The notes under the pieces: generated by a model
What the model saw: only the letters and a program-made list of their open reading frames with translations
The model's database searches: none
Told to the model about the DNA's origin: nothing
Position numbers and translations under genes: made by a program
In this document: in pieces, positions 56,467 to 64,000 of the stretch
Numbering within the stretch: the first letter of the stretch is position 1
How the letters are laid out: every line of letters begins with the position of its first letter
Assembly (NCBI RefSeq): GCF_016741775.1
Contig: NZ_JAERRK010000002.1
Location: forward strand, 496,001-560,000
Direction of reading: 5' to 3'
Length of the DNA stretch: 64,000 bases
Source: Streptomyces actinomycinicus
GTDB lineage: Bacteria > Actinomycetota > Actinomycetes > Streptomycetales > Streptomycetaceae

Positions 56467-57567
56467 TCAGACGCCCGCGTAGGAGTGCTTGCCGCTCACG
56501 AAGATGTTGACGCCGTAGTAGTTGAACAGCCAGCAGCCGAAGGCGATCAGTGCCAGGTAGGCGGCCTTGCGGCCCTTCCAGCCGGCCGTCGCCCGGGCGT
56601 GCAGGTAGCAGGCGTAGGCGATCCAGGTGATGAAGGACCAGGTCTCCTTCGGGTCCCAGTTCCAGTACCGGCCCCAGGCGTCGCCCGCCCAGATCGCGCC
56701 CGCGATGATCGTGAACGTCCACAGCGGGAAGACGGCCGCGTTGACCCGGTAGGCGAACTTGTCCAGGGACGCGGAGGCGGGCAGCCGCTCCAGCACCGAC
56801 GCGGCGAACTTGCCGGGCCTGCCGCCGGTCTGCAGCTTGTTCTCGTACGAGTCCTTGAACAGGTACAGGATCGTGGCGACCGCGCCGACGTAGAACACGG
56901 CGCCGCAGAAGATCGCGGTGGAGACGTGGATGTACAGCCAGTACGAGTGCAGGGCCGGCACCAGCTGGTCGCTGGCCGTGTACAGGACGGTGACCGCGAG
57001 GCCCAGGTCGAGCAGGACCGTGGTGATGAGGAACAGGCCCATCCAGCGGACGTTCTTCTTCAGGGCCAGCAGGGCGAGGTACACGCCGACGGCGACCGTG
57101 GAGAAGGTGATGTTGAACTCGTACATGTTGCCCCACGGCGCCCGCTCCACGGAGGCCGCGCGGGTGACGACGCCGCCCAGCTCCACCAGGAACGCGAGCA
57201 CGGTGAGGGAGACGGCGATCCGCCCGTAGAGGTCGCCCTGCACGTCGCCGCCGTGCGCGCCGGGCCCGTCCGGCACGTCCCGGGCGCCGGAGGCCGAGCG
57301 GACGACGACCTTGGGCCGCTCCAGCACGGCGGTACCCCCGGCCCGCTGCACCGTGACGGCGGGGGCGCCCGCCTGCTGCTCGGCGCCGGCGGTGAGCGCG
57401 GCGGCCGTACGGGCGACCTTGCTGCGGCTGCCGAAGAGCCACTCGGCGATGTAGGCGAAGAAGGCCAGGGTGTAGACGGCCATCGACGAGTAGATCAGCG
57501 TGTTGCTGATGCTCGCGAGGTGTTCGTTGGTCGCGGCGGCGAGATCGGTTGCGGCGGCGAGAGTCAC
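56467..57567 (-). CDS. ccsB: Cytochrome c biogenesis protein CcsB (ResC)
   Basis: The 366-residue membrane protein has about eight helices and the tryptophan-rich haem-handling motif WGRYWNWDPKETWSFITW. Conserved histidines flank it (LHSYWLYIHVSTAI and others). With ResB it exports haem and attaches it to apocytochrome c in System II maturation. A polar insert (about 55-115) is unusually long. It overlaps the resB stop by 4 bp. Confidence 0.93.
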   Translation of the reverse strand: MTLAAATDLAAATNEHLASISNTLIYSSMAVYTLAFFAYIAEWLFGSRSKVARTAAALTAGAEQQAGAPAVTVQRAGGTAVLERPKVVVRSASGARDVPDGPGAHGGDVQGDLYGRIAVSLTVLAFLVELGGVVTRAASVERAPWGNMYEFNITFSTVAVGVYLALLALKKNVRWMGLFLITTVLLDLGLAVTVLYTASDQLVPALHSYWLYIHVSTAIFCGAVFYVGAVATILYLFKDSYENKLQTGGRPGKFAASVLERLPASASLDKFAYRVNAAVFPLWTFTIIAGAIWAGDAWGRYWNWDPKETWSFITWIAYACYLHARATAGWKGRKAAYLALIAFGCWLFNYYGVNIFVSGKHSYAGV

Positions 57568-59273
57568 TTCTCAGCCCCTTCGGCAGGTACGGCTGGGGGT
57601 TCGGGGGTGGGTGAGGGGTCGTCGTCGGGGCTGGATGCCCCCGGCGCCTGGTCGTAGAGGGTTGCGGCGAGGTCGCCCAGCTCGTCGGGCACCTTCGCGG
57701 ACTCGCTGCGGCCGAGCCCGGCCATCTCCACGACCGTGACGCCGTCGGCACCGCGCACCGCCCGCACCCACACGCGGCGGCGCTGGATGAACAGGGACCC
57801 GGCCAGACCGAAGATCGCGGCGAGGGCGCCGGCGAGCGCCCAGCCGCCACCCGGCTCCTGGACGATCTCGAAGCCGGCCCACTCCTTGACGTCCTTCTCG
57901 AAGGTGATGGTCCCGGCGCCGTCGGGCAGCTTCAGGGAGTCGCCCGGCCGGAGCAGCTTCTTCAGCAGCTGGCCCTTGCCGTCCTTGAACGCCTTCATGT
58001 GCTTCTTGTCGAGCTGGTACACGCTCTGCGCGAGGCCCGAGTTCACACCCAGCGAGCCGTGGTAGGCGTTCACCGCGAGCAGCGGGTTCACCAGCGCCGG
58101 GTACTGCGAGAGCATCGTGCCGCTCTTCGGGTCGAAGGTCGGCACGAAGAAGGCCTGGAAGCCGAGCTGGTCCTTCTTGCCCCGGCCGTCGCGGTAGTCG
58201 TCCATCACCTTGATCACGCCGTTGGAGGTGATGTTGCCGTCGAGCGGCAGCAGCGGAACGGCGTCCTGGAAGACGACCTTGCCCCGGCCGTCGCGGACGG
58301 TGACGACGGGCGCGTAGCCGTGGCTGACCAGGTAGACCTTGGCGTCGCCGATCTTCAGCGGCTCGTTGACCTTGACGGTGGTCGCCTTCTCCTTGCCGTA
58401 CGCGCCCTCGCTGTAGCGGATCTTCGCCTCGAAGGTGCGCGGGGTGCCCTTGTTCGGGCCGCTGACCTCGTAGGTGGCCCGGAAGTCCTTGAGGTCGAAG
58501 CTGAAGGGGACCAGGTCGTCGGTCCGGAAGAGGCTGCCGGACTTGATGTCGTCGTACATCGGCAGCGCGTTCGAGAAGCCGTCGCCCTCCACCATCAGCT
58601 TGGTGCCGTCCGACTTGTACAGCTGGCCGGAGGCGAAGGCGACCAGCAGCACGATCAGCGCGATGTGGAAGACCAGATTGCCGACCTCGCGCAGATAGCC
58701 CTTCTCGGCGGCGACGGCGTCACCGGCGACGTGGGCGCGGAAGCGGCGCTTCTTCAGCAGCGCGAGCGCGGCCTCACGGACCTGCTCCGGGTCGGCGTCC
58801 GTACGCCACGTCGTGTACGCGGGCAGCCGGGTGAGCCGCTTGGGCGCGCCCGGCGGACGGCCGCGCAGCTGGCCGACGAACTGCCAGGTGCGCGGGACGA
58901 TGCAGCCGATGAGGGAGACGAACAGCAGGATGTAGATCGCGGAGAACCACACCGAGCTGTAGACGTGGAACAGACCGAGCTTGTCGTAGACCGGCGCGAG
59001 TGTGCCGTGGGCCTTGCGGAACTCCTCCACCTTGGCGGCGTCGACCCCGTTCTGCGGGATCAGCGAGCCGGGGATGGCGCCGAGCGAGAGCAGCAGGAGC
59101 AGCAGCAGCGCGACCCGCATGGAGGTCAGCTGCCGCCAGAACCAGCGGGCCCAGCCCGTGACGCCGAGTCCGGGCAGGCCCGTCTGCTCCTCCTGCGGCG
59201 CGGTGGACAGCTGGGAGCCGGCCGCCCCCAGGTCCTCCTGGTCCCGGCTCTTGTCGGTTTCGGTTGCGCTCAT
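57564..59273 (-). CDS. resB: Cytochrome c biogenesis protein ResB
   Basis: The 569-residue protein has an N-terminal Gln/Glu-rich leader and three helices (about 40-65, 95-120 and 200-220). A large external domain (about 230-500) and a fourth helix (AGALAAIFGLAGSLFIQRRR) follow. Family segments include LLSLGAIPGSLIPQNGVD and FHIALIVLLVAFASGQLY. It is the partner of CcsB in haem delivery. Confidence 0.93.
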   Translation of the reverse strand: MSATETDKSRDQEDLGAAGSQLSTAPQEEQTGLPGLGVTGWARWFWRQLTSMRVALLLLLLLSLGAIPGSLIPQNGVDAAKVEEFRKAHGTLAPVYDKLGLFHVYSSVWFSAIYILLFVSLIGCIVPRTWQFVGQLRGRPPGAPKRLTRLPAYTTWRTDADPEQVREAALALLKKRRFRAHVAGDAVAAEKGYLREVGNLVFHIALIVLLVAFASGQLYKSDGTKLMVEGDGFSNALPMYDDIKSGSLFRTDDLVPFSFDLKDFRATYEVSGPNKGTPRTFEAKIRYSEGAYGKEKATTVKVNEPLKIGDAKVYLVSHGYAPVVTVRDGRGKVVFQDAVPLLPLDGNITSNGVIKVMDDYRDGRGKKDQLGFQAFFVPTFDPKSGTMLSQYPALVNPLLAVNAYHGSLGVNSGLAQSVYQLDKKHMKAFKDGKGQLLKKLLRPGDSLKLPDGAGTITFEKDVKEWAGFEIVQEPGGGWALAGALAAIFGLAGSLFIQRRRVWVRAVRGADGVTVVEMAGLGRSESAKVPDELGDLAATLYDQAPGASSPDDDPSPTPEPPAVPAEGAEK

Positions 59274-59276
59274 CGA

Positions 59277-60041
59277 TCAGATCCCCACAGTGAAGCCGTC
59301 GGACCAGCCCTGCATCTCCCGCACGAGACTGTCCCACGCCCCGGTCAGCAGCAGCACACCGGTGACGATCATCATCGTGCCGCCGACGCGCATCACCCAG
59401 ACGTAGTGGCGCTTGACCCAGCCGAAGGCACCGAGCGCCTTGCGGAAGGCCACGGCCGCCAGCACGAAGGGCACGCCGAGGCCCAGACAGTAGGCGACCA
59501 TCAGCAGGGTGCCGCGTCCGGCGCTCGACTCGTGCATGGCGAGGAAGTTGACCGCGCCGAGGGTCGGACCGATGCAGGGCGTCCAGCCGATGCCGAACAG
59601 GGCGCCCAGTACGGGAGCGCCCACCAGGCCGGTCGTCGGCCGCTTGTGGAAGCGGAACTCGCGCTGGGTGAACCAGGGCATCAGGCCCATGAAGAACACA
59701 CCCATGGCGATCATCAGCACTCCGAGCACGTGGGACAGGGTGTCCTTGTGCTCCTGGAGGGTCGAGCCGAAGTACCCGAAGAGCGCGCCGCCCGAGATGA
59801 ACACGACGCTGAAGCCGAGTACGAACAGGGAGGCCCCGGTGACCATCCGACCCCGTCTGGCCTCGGCCAGGTCGGTGCCGGCGACCCCGGTGACGTAGGA
59901 GAGGTAGCCGGGGACCAGGGGGAGCACGCAGGGCGAGAAGAAGGAGACGAGGCCGCCGAGCAGCGCGACGGGCAGGGCGATCAGCAGGGCGCCGCTCTTC
60001 ACCGTCTGGTTCTCCGCGGCCAGCGTCAGCAGTGCGCTCAC
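59277..60041 (-). CDS. ccdA: Thiol-disulfide transporter CcdA
   Basis: The 254-residue six-helix protein has the paired cysteine sites SFFSPCVLPLVPGY and GIGWTPCIGPTLG. It carries reducing equivalents from cytoplasmic thioredoxin across the membrane to ResA. It follows resA by 1 bp and precedes resB by 3 bp. Confidence 0.94.
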   Translation of the reverse strand: MSALLTLAAENQTVKSGALLIALPVALLGGLVSFFSPCVLPLVPGYLSYVTGVAGTDLAEARRGRMVTGASLFVLGFSVVFISGGALFGYFGSTLQEHKDTLSHVLGVLMIAMGVFFMGLMPWFTQREFRFHKRPTTGLVGAPVLGALFGIGWTPCIGPTLGAVNFLAMHESSAGRGTLLMVAYCLGLGVPFVLAAVAFRKALGAFGWVKRHYVWVMRVGGTMMIVTGVLLLTGAWDSLVREMQGWSDGFTVGI

Positions 60042-60042
60042 G

Positions 60043-60633
60043 TCACTTCTCCGCGAGGACGGGCTTGAGCATCTTCAGCAGGGTCGTGTCGTCGAGCGCC
60101 TCCAGGGCACGCGCGGCGACCTTGCCGTTGCGGTCGACGATGAGCGTCGAGGGGATGAGCTGCGGGTTGAGCGTGCCCTTCTTGAAGCGGAGCATCAGCT
60201 TGCCCGTGGGGTCGTACAGGCTCGGGTACTGGACCCCGTGCTCCTTCTCGAAGGCGAGGGCGGGGGTGGTGCTGGTGTCCCGGGTGTTGATGCCGACGAA
60301 CTGGACGCCCTTGTCCGCGTACTGCTTGGAGACCTTGGCGAAGTACTGCGCTTCCTCCCGGCACGGACCGCACCAGGAGCCCCAGACGTTGAGGACGACG
60401 ACCTTGCCCTTGTAGTCGGCGACGTCGAGGCTCTTGCCGTCGACGGTCTTGCCGGACAGGTCCGGGGCCGCGGCGCGCTTGCCGGCCGGCACGGTGTCGA
60501 TGCCGTTCTTGCCGGTGACGAAGTTGGTGTCGCCACCGCCACCGGAGATGCCGCCCTTTCCGCACGCGGACAGGGTGAGGGCCGCGGCGGCGGCCACAGC
60601 GGTGAGCAGGACGGCGCGGCTACGGGTACTCAT
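60043..60633 (-). CDS. resA: ResA/TlpA-type thiol-disulfide lipoprotein
   Basis: The 196-residue lipoprotein has lipobox LSAC (Cys24) and a thioredoxin fold with CGPC in VWGSWCGPCREE. It keeps the haem-binding cysteines of apocytochrome c reduced. It is the first gene of the resA-ccdA-resB-ccsB operon. The start codon overlaps a Rex-like operator. Confidence 0.92.
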   Translation of the reverse strand: MSTRSRAVLLTAVAAAAALTLSACGKGGISGGGGDTNFVTGKNGIDTVPAGKRAAAPDLSGKTVDGKSLDVADYKGKVVVLNVWGSWCGPCREEAQYFAKVSKQYADKGVQFVGINTRDTSTTPALAFEKEHGVQYPSLYDPTGKLMLRFKKGTLNPQLIPSTLIVDRNGKVAARALEALDDTTLLKMLKPVLAEK

Positions 60634-60648
60634 GTGAAAAGTTTCGCA
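60633..60648 (-). promoter_or_regulatory. Rex-like operator at the resA start
   Basis: TGTGAAAAGTTTCGCA differs from TGTGAA-N4-TTCACA at one position. It covers the resA start codon and the bases just upstream, so bound Rex would block transcription or elongation. This links cytochrome c assembly to the NADH/NAD+ ratio, as for nuo. Confidence 0.6.
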
Positions 60649-60742
60649 TGCCCGTTCCGGGGCTCTCGCGCACCCCCCTGCCGGGTGGAAAACCCCATTT
60701 CAGGGCGTATTTACACAGGACATAAGGTGCATTACACCCAGC

Positions 60743-62035
60743 TCAGGCGGCGTCGGACGAGGCCGACCTGGAGTCCCGCAGGAACTCCTTCCAGCCGCCC
60801 GCGGGCCGCTGTCCGACCTCCAGCGTGCGCAGCTTGGCGAGCACCTCGGGCTTCTGCGCGTCCATCCAGTCCACGAACTGCCGGAAGGAGACCAGTCGCA
60901 CGTCGGCACCCTTCTCCTTCTCGCGCGCGATGTGCTTGAAGGCCTCCTCGACGGAGTCCATGTAGATGCCGCCGTTCCACTGCTCGAAGTGGTTCCCGAC
61001 GAAGAACGGTGCCCGGTTTGTCTTGTATGCCCGCTCGAATCCCTGGATGTACGCCTGCGCGGACTGCTTGCGCCAGCCCGGGTAGTTGCAGGAGGGCGCC
61101 TTGGTGGAGTTCACGGACTGGTTGGCGAGCATGTTGTAGTCCATCGACAGGACCTCGAAGGACCGCCCGGGGAAAGGTATCTGCTGCAACGGCAGGTCCC
61201 AGATGCCCAGCTTCTTCACCGGCCACGTCTGACGGCCGCCCGGCGAGGAGGCGTCGTAGCGCCAGCCCAGCTTCTTGGCGGTGGGCAGCAGGTTGCCCTG
61301 GCCGAGCAGACAGGGCGTACGGCCGCCGACCAGCTCCTTGTCGTAGTCGAACGGCAGCGACGGCAGGTCCGACCAGCCGGTGTTGGTCCGCCACTCCTTC
61401 ACGAACGCCTTGGCCTGCCGGATCTCGCTCTCCCACTGCTGCGGGGTCCAGTTGCCGACCGTGCCGGTGCCGGCGCAGAAGTGCCCGTTGAAGTGGGTGC
61501 CGATCTCGTGCCCCTCCAGCCAGGCCCGGTGCACGTTCTTCAGCGTGGCCTTGATGTGGTCGTCGGTGAGGTAGCCGATGTCGGAGGCGCCGCGCGGGTT
61601 GTTCGGGGGCTCGTACAGCCGCTTCTTCGACTCGGGCAGCAGGTACAGCCCCGAGAGGAAGAAGGTCATGCTCGCACCGTGCTCCTTGGCCAGGTCCAGG
61701 AAGCGCGGGAAGAGGCCGTTGCCGACCTCGCCGGCGCCGTCCCAGGAGAAGACCACGAACTGCGGCGGGGTCTGGCCCGGCTCCAGCGGCTCCGGCTTGG
61801 CCGGCTGGTGCGGCTGCCTGCCGGTGAAGGAGGTCGAGCCGTCACCGATGCGCCGCGCCGGACGCGCACCGCTCCCGTCCCCGGCCCCCGGCCGGCCCTG
61901 GCCGGAACCGTTCGGGTGCCGCTTGCCGTCCGAGGACGTGAGGCTCCCGCAGCCGGCGAGCGAGGCGGCGGCCGCCGCGCCCGCGCCGAGGCCGAGTACT
62001 CCCCTCCGGGAGAGGGTCCGGGAGAAGGTGCGCAT
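60743..62035 (-). CDS. Exported polysaccharide deacetylase-like lipoprotein
   Basis: The 430-residue protein has a twin-arginine-like signal (SRRGVLGLGAG) that ends in lipobox LAGC (Cys29). A Pro/Gly linker and a NodB-like fold (about 95-420) follow. The first motif is altered (FSWDGAGEVG instead of TFDDGP), but the metal histidines remain (GHEIGTHFNGH). It probably deacetylates a wall or capsule sugar outside the cell; the altered motif leaves activity uncertain. ATG at 62035 has GGGGA upstream. Confidence 0.8.
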   Translation of the reverse strand: MRTFSRTLSRRGVLGLGAGAAAAASLAGCGSLTSSDGKRHPNGSGQGRPGAGDGSGARPARRIGDGSTSFTGRQPHQPAKPEPLEPGQTPPQFVVFSWDGAGEVGNGLFPRFLDLAKEHGASMTFFLSGLYLLPESKKRLYEPPNNPRGASDIGYLTDDHIKATLKNVHRAWLEGHEIGTHFNGHFCAGTGTVGNWTPQQWESEIRQAKAFVKEWRTNTGWSDLPSLPFDYDKELVGGRTPCLLGQGNLLPTAKKLGWRYDASSPGGRQTWPVKKLGIWDLPLQQIPFPGRSFEVLSMDYNMLANQSVNSTKAPSCNYPGWRKQSAQAYIQGFERAYKTNRAPFFVGNHFEQWNGGIYMDSVEEAFKHIAREKEKGADVRLVSFRQFVDWMDAQKPEVLAKLRTLEVGQRPAGGWKEFLRDSRSASSDAA

Positions 62036-62187
62036 GGAAATCCCCGATCGTCGCTGCCTGCTGGTCACCCAGTCAGAGGGCATGACGAACGGGGAGGTTC
62101 CGCTGATTTTTATGTTTTTCGCAAGGTTTCCGGCAAATGCACCCTAAGGCACGTCAAACGGGCCGCCAGGCACGGGTGTTGGGCCGG

Positions 62188-62883
62188 TCAGGCACCGAAG
62201 GCCTTCCCCTGGGCCGTGCCCTTGCCCTTCTGCGGCTTGGCACCGGCGCGCAGATGGACCGGGACGAGGTCGATGGCGGGCTCGCTGTAGCCCACGGACA
62301 CGATCCTGTCGCCCTGATATGTGAAAGTCGTCAGGGAGGCCAGCGTGCACTGCCGCTTGCGCGGGTCGTGCCACAGCCGCCGCCGCTCGACGTACGACCG
62401 CACGATCCAGATCGGCAGCTGATGGCTCACCAGCACCGCCTCGTGCCCGCGCGCCTTGTCCTTCGCCGCGTTCAGCGCGCCCATCATCCGCACGACCTGG
62501 TCGACGTACGGCTCGCCCCAGGACGGCCGGAACGGGTTGACGAGGTGCTTCCAGTTCTCCGGCTTGCGCAGCGCACCGTCACCGACGCCGAAGGTCTTGC
62601 CCTGGAAGACGTTGTCGGCCTCGATCAGCCGCTCGTCGGTGTCGAGGTCCAGGCCGTGCGCCTTGGCGATGGGAGTGGCGGTCTCCTGCGCCCGCTCCAG
62701 CGGCGACGCGCAGACATGGGTGACGTCCCGCGAGGCGAGGTGCTCGGCGACCCGGTCGGCCATCTGCCGGCCCAGCTCGGACAGGTGGTAGCCGGACAGC
62801 CGCCCGTACAGGATCCCGTCCGGGTTCTCGACCTCACCGTGCCGCATCAGGTGGACGACGGTGATGTCCTTGGTGTCGCTCAT
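62188..62883 (-). CDS. Histidine-phosphatase (phosphoglycerate-mutase-like) family protein
   Basis: The 231-residue protein has the catalytic histidine in [13 protein letters not shown], the second His region LVSHQLPIW, and arginine-containing [15 protein letters not shown]. It is a member of the histidine phosphatase superfamily and may be a sugar-phosphate or other phosphatase. Its start overlaps the hemL stop (ATGA), so it is coupled to haem synthesis genes by position. Confidence 0.87.
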   Translation of the reverse strand: MSDTKDITVVHLMRHGEVENPDGILYGRLSGYHLSELGRQMADRVAEHLASRDVTHVCASPLERAQETATPIAKAHGLDLDTDERLIEADNVFQGKTFGVGDGALRKPENWKHLVNPFRPSWGEPYVDQVVRMMGALNAAKDKARGHEAVLVSHQLPIWIVRSYVERRRLWHDPRKRQCTLASLTTFTYQGDRIVSVGYSEPAIDLVPVHLRAGAKPQKGKGTAQGKAFGA

Positions 62884-64000
62884 TCTGCCGTGGCCTCCGC
62901 AGCCGCACGGGCCGCCGCCGGAAGGGCGTCGGCGATCTTCTGGATGGCCCGCTCGTCGTGGGCCGTGGACACGAACCAGGACTCGAACGACGACGGCGGC
63001 AGGTAGACGCCGTTCGCCAGCAACGAGTGGAAGAACGCGGTGAAGCGGTACGACTCCTGCCGCTTGGCGTCCTCGTAGTCGCGCACCTGCCGGTCCGTGA
63101 AGAACACCGAGAACATGTTGGAGGCCGTCTGCAGCCGGTGTGCCACGCCCTCCTTGCTCAGCGCCTCGGTGACCAGACCCTGGATCTGCCGCGAGACGGC
63201 GTCGACGGTGTCGTACGCGGCGTCGTCCAGCAGCCGCAGCTGGGCCAGGCCGGCGGCGGTGGCGACGGGGTTACCGGAGAGGGTGCCGGCCTGGTAGACC
63301 GGCCCGGCGGGAGCGAGGTGGGCCATGACGTCGGCGCGACCGCCGAAGGCCGCGGCCGGGAACCCGCCGCCCATCACCTTGCCGAAGGTCATGAGGTCGG
63401 GCTTGACGCCCTCCACGCCGTACCACCCGGCGCGGCTGGTGCGGAAGCCGGTCATCACCTCGTCGGAGATGAAGAGCGCGCCGTTCTTCCGGCAGGCGTC
63501 CTTCAGTCCCTGGTTGAACCCGGGGGCCGGCGGCACGACGCCCATGTTGCCCGGCGAGGCCTCGGTGATCACGCACGCGATCTCGCCCGGGTGCCGGTGG
63601 AAGGCCTCCTGCACGGCCTCCAGGTCGTTGTACGGCAGCACGATCGTGTCGCCCGCCTGCGCACCGGTGACCCCGGGCGTGTCCGGCAGCGCGAAGGTGG
63701 CGACGCCACTGCCGGCCGCGGCGAGCAGCGAGTCCACGTGCCCGTGGTAGCAGCCGGCGAACTTGATCACCTTCGAGCGCCGGGTGAACCCGCGGGCGAG
63801 CCGGATGGCCGACATGGTGGCCTCGGTGCCGCTGCTGACGAGCCGGACCTGCTCGACGGGCTCGACCCGGGCGACGATCTCCTCGGCCAGGGCCACCTCG
63901 CCCTCACCGGGCGTACCGAAGGACGTACCGCGGGCGACGGCCTCCTGCACGGCGGCGATGACCTCGGGGTGGGAGTGTCCGAGGATCATGGGACCCCAGG
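62880..64000 (-). CDS. hemL: Glutamate-1-semialdehyde 2,1-aminomutase, C-terminal part
   Basis: The frame stays open through the right edge ([13 protein letters not shown]), so about the first 70 residues lie outside the window. The PLP enzyme features are [32 protein letters not shown] and the lysine site [19 protein letters not shown]. It makes 5-aminolevulinate for haem, needed by the cytochrome c assembly genes nearby. Confidence 0.93.
   Translation of the reverse strand, partial: WGPMILGHSHPEVIAAVQEAVARGTSFGTPGEGEVALAEEIVARVEPVEQVRLVSSGTEATMSAIRLARGFTRRSKVIKFAGCYHGHVDSLLAAAGSGVATFALPDTPGVTGAQAGDTIVLPYNDLEAVQEAFHRHPGEIACVITEASPGNMGVVPPAPGFNQGLKDACRKNGALFISDEVMTGFRTSRAGWYGVEGVKPDLMTFGKVMGGGFPAAAFGGRADVMAHLAPAGPVYQAGTLSGNPVATAAGLAQLRLLDDAAYDTVDAVSRQIQGLVTEALSKEGVAHRLQTASNMFSVFFTDRQVRDYEDAKRQESYRFTAFFHSLLANGVYLPPSSFESWFVSTAHDERAIQKIADALPAAARAAAEATAE

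Overview
The window is about 64 kb of very GC-rich DNA with GTG and TTG starts, GTGA/ATGA stop-start overlaps and tight operons. The gene content is a futalosine menaquinone pathway, a 14-gene complex I operon, PASTA and NlpC/P60 wall proteins, a DUF2637 membrane protein and many lipoproteins. Together these point to a Streptomyces (or very close actinomycete) chromosome, probably its core, because almost everything is housekeeping respiration. I see no tRNA, rRNA, CRISPR array, integrase or intact insertion sequence.

Left end (1-8764, all on +): the tail of fumarylacetoacetase, an M56 membrane metallopeptidase, then a compact cluster of a GntR/UTRA regulator, a small 2[4Fe-4S] ferredoxin, a lipoprotein substrate-binding protein with an apparent NosL-like C-terminal extension, an ABC permease, an ABC ATPase, and a 921-residue flavoprotein of the fumarate reductase/AprA superfamily ending in nine HEAT-like repeats. 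Transport genes and a ferredoxin-flavoprotein redox pair in one operon, without a known product, make this the best candidate for an undescribed system.

8808-28927: recQ (-), a wrecked Uma2 gene, then nuoN to nuoA on - (transcribed A to N) behind a strong Rex-type operator. A divergent NlpC/P60 wall hydrolase follows, with a long intergenic region carrying a perfect 13-bp inverted repeat.

29250-52665 holds most of the futalosine menaquinone pathway, interleaved with other genes: a geranylgeranyl-reductase-type enzyme (side-chain saturation), menG, mqnC, mqnA, mqnE, a UbiX-type flavin prenyltransferase, a UbiA-type prenyltransferase and a UbiD-type decarboxylase. Between these lie a relic mosaic (61 bp of nuoG sequence joined to a chitinase-like fragment), a prepilin peptidase, a cold-shock gene, a three-gene overlapping operon with DUF2637, a Ser/Thr kinase with a frameshifted tail, a LysR gene, an acyl-CoA synthetase/MaoC/TetR lipid module with two palindromes, a 27-bp tandem repeat and a UdgX-type uracil-DNA glycosylase.

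52742-64000: a PLDc_N membrane protein, an IPNS-like dioxygenase, a free-standing condensation-domain protein, an SRPBCC protein, then the cytochrome c maturation operon resA-ccdA-resB-ccsB (transcribed on -) with a Rex-like site at the resA start, a Tat/lipoprotein polysaccharide deacetylase, a histidine phosphatase and the C-terminal part of hemL. Quinone synthesis, the quinone-reducing NADH dehydrogenase, c-type cytochrome assembly and haem synthesis are thus gathered in about 55 kb, with Rex sites suggesting shared control by NADH/NAD+.
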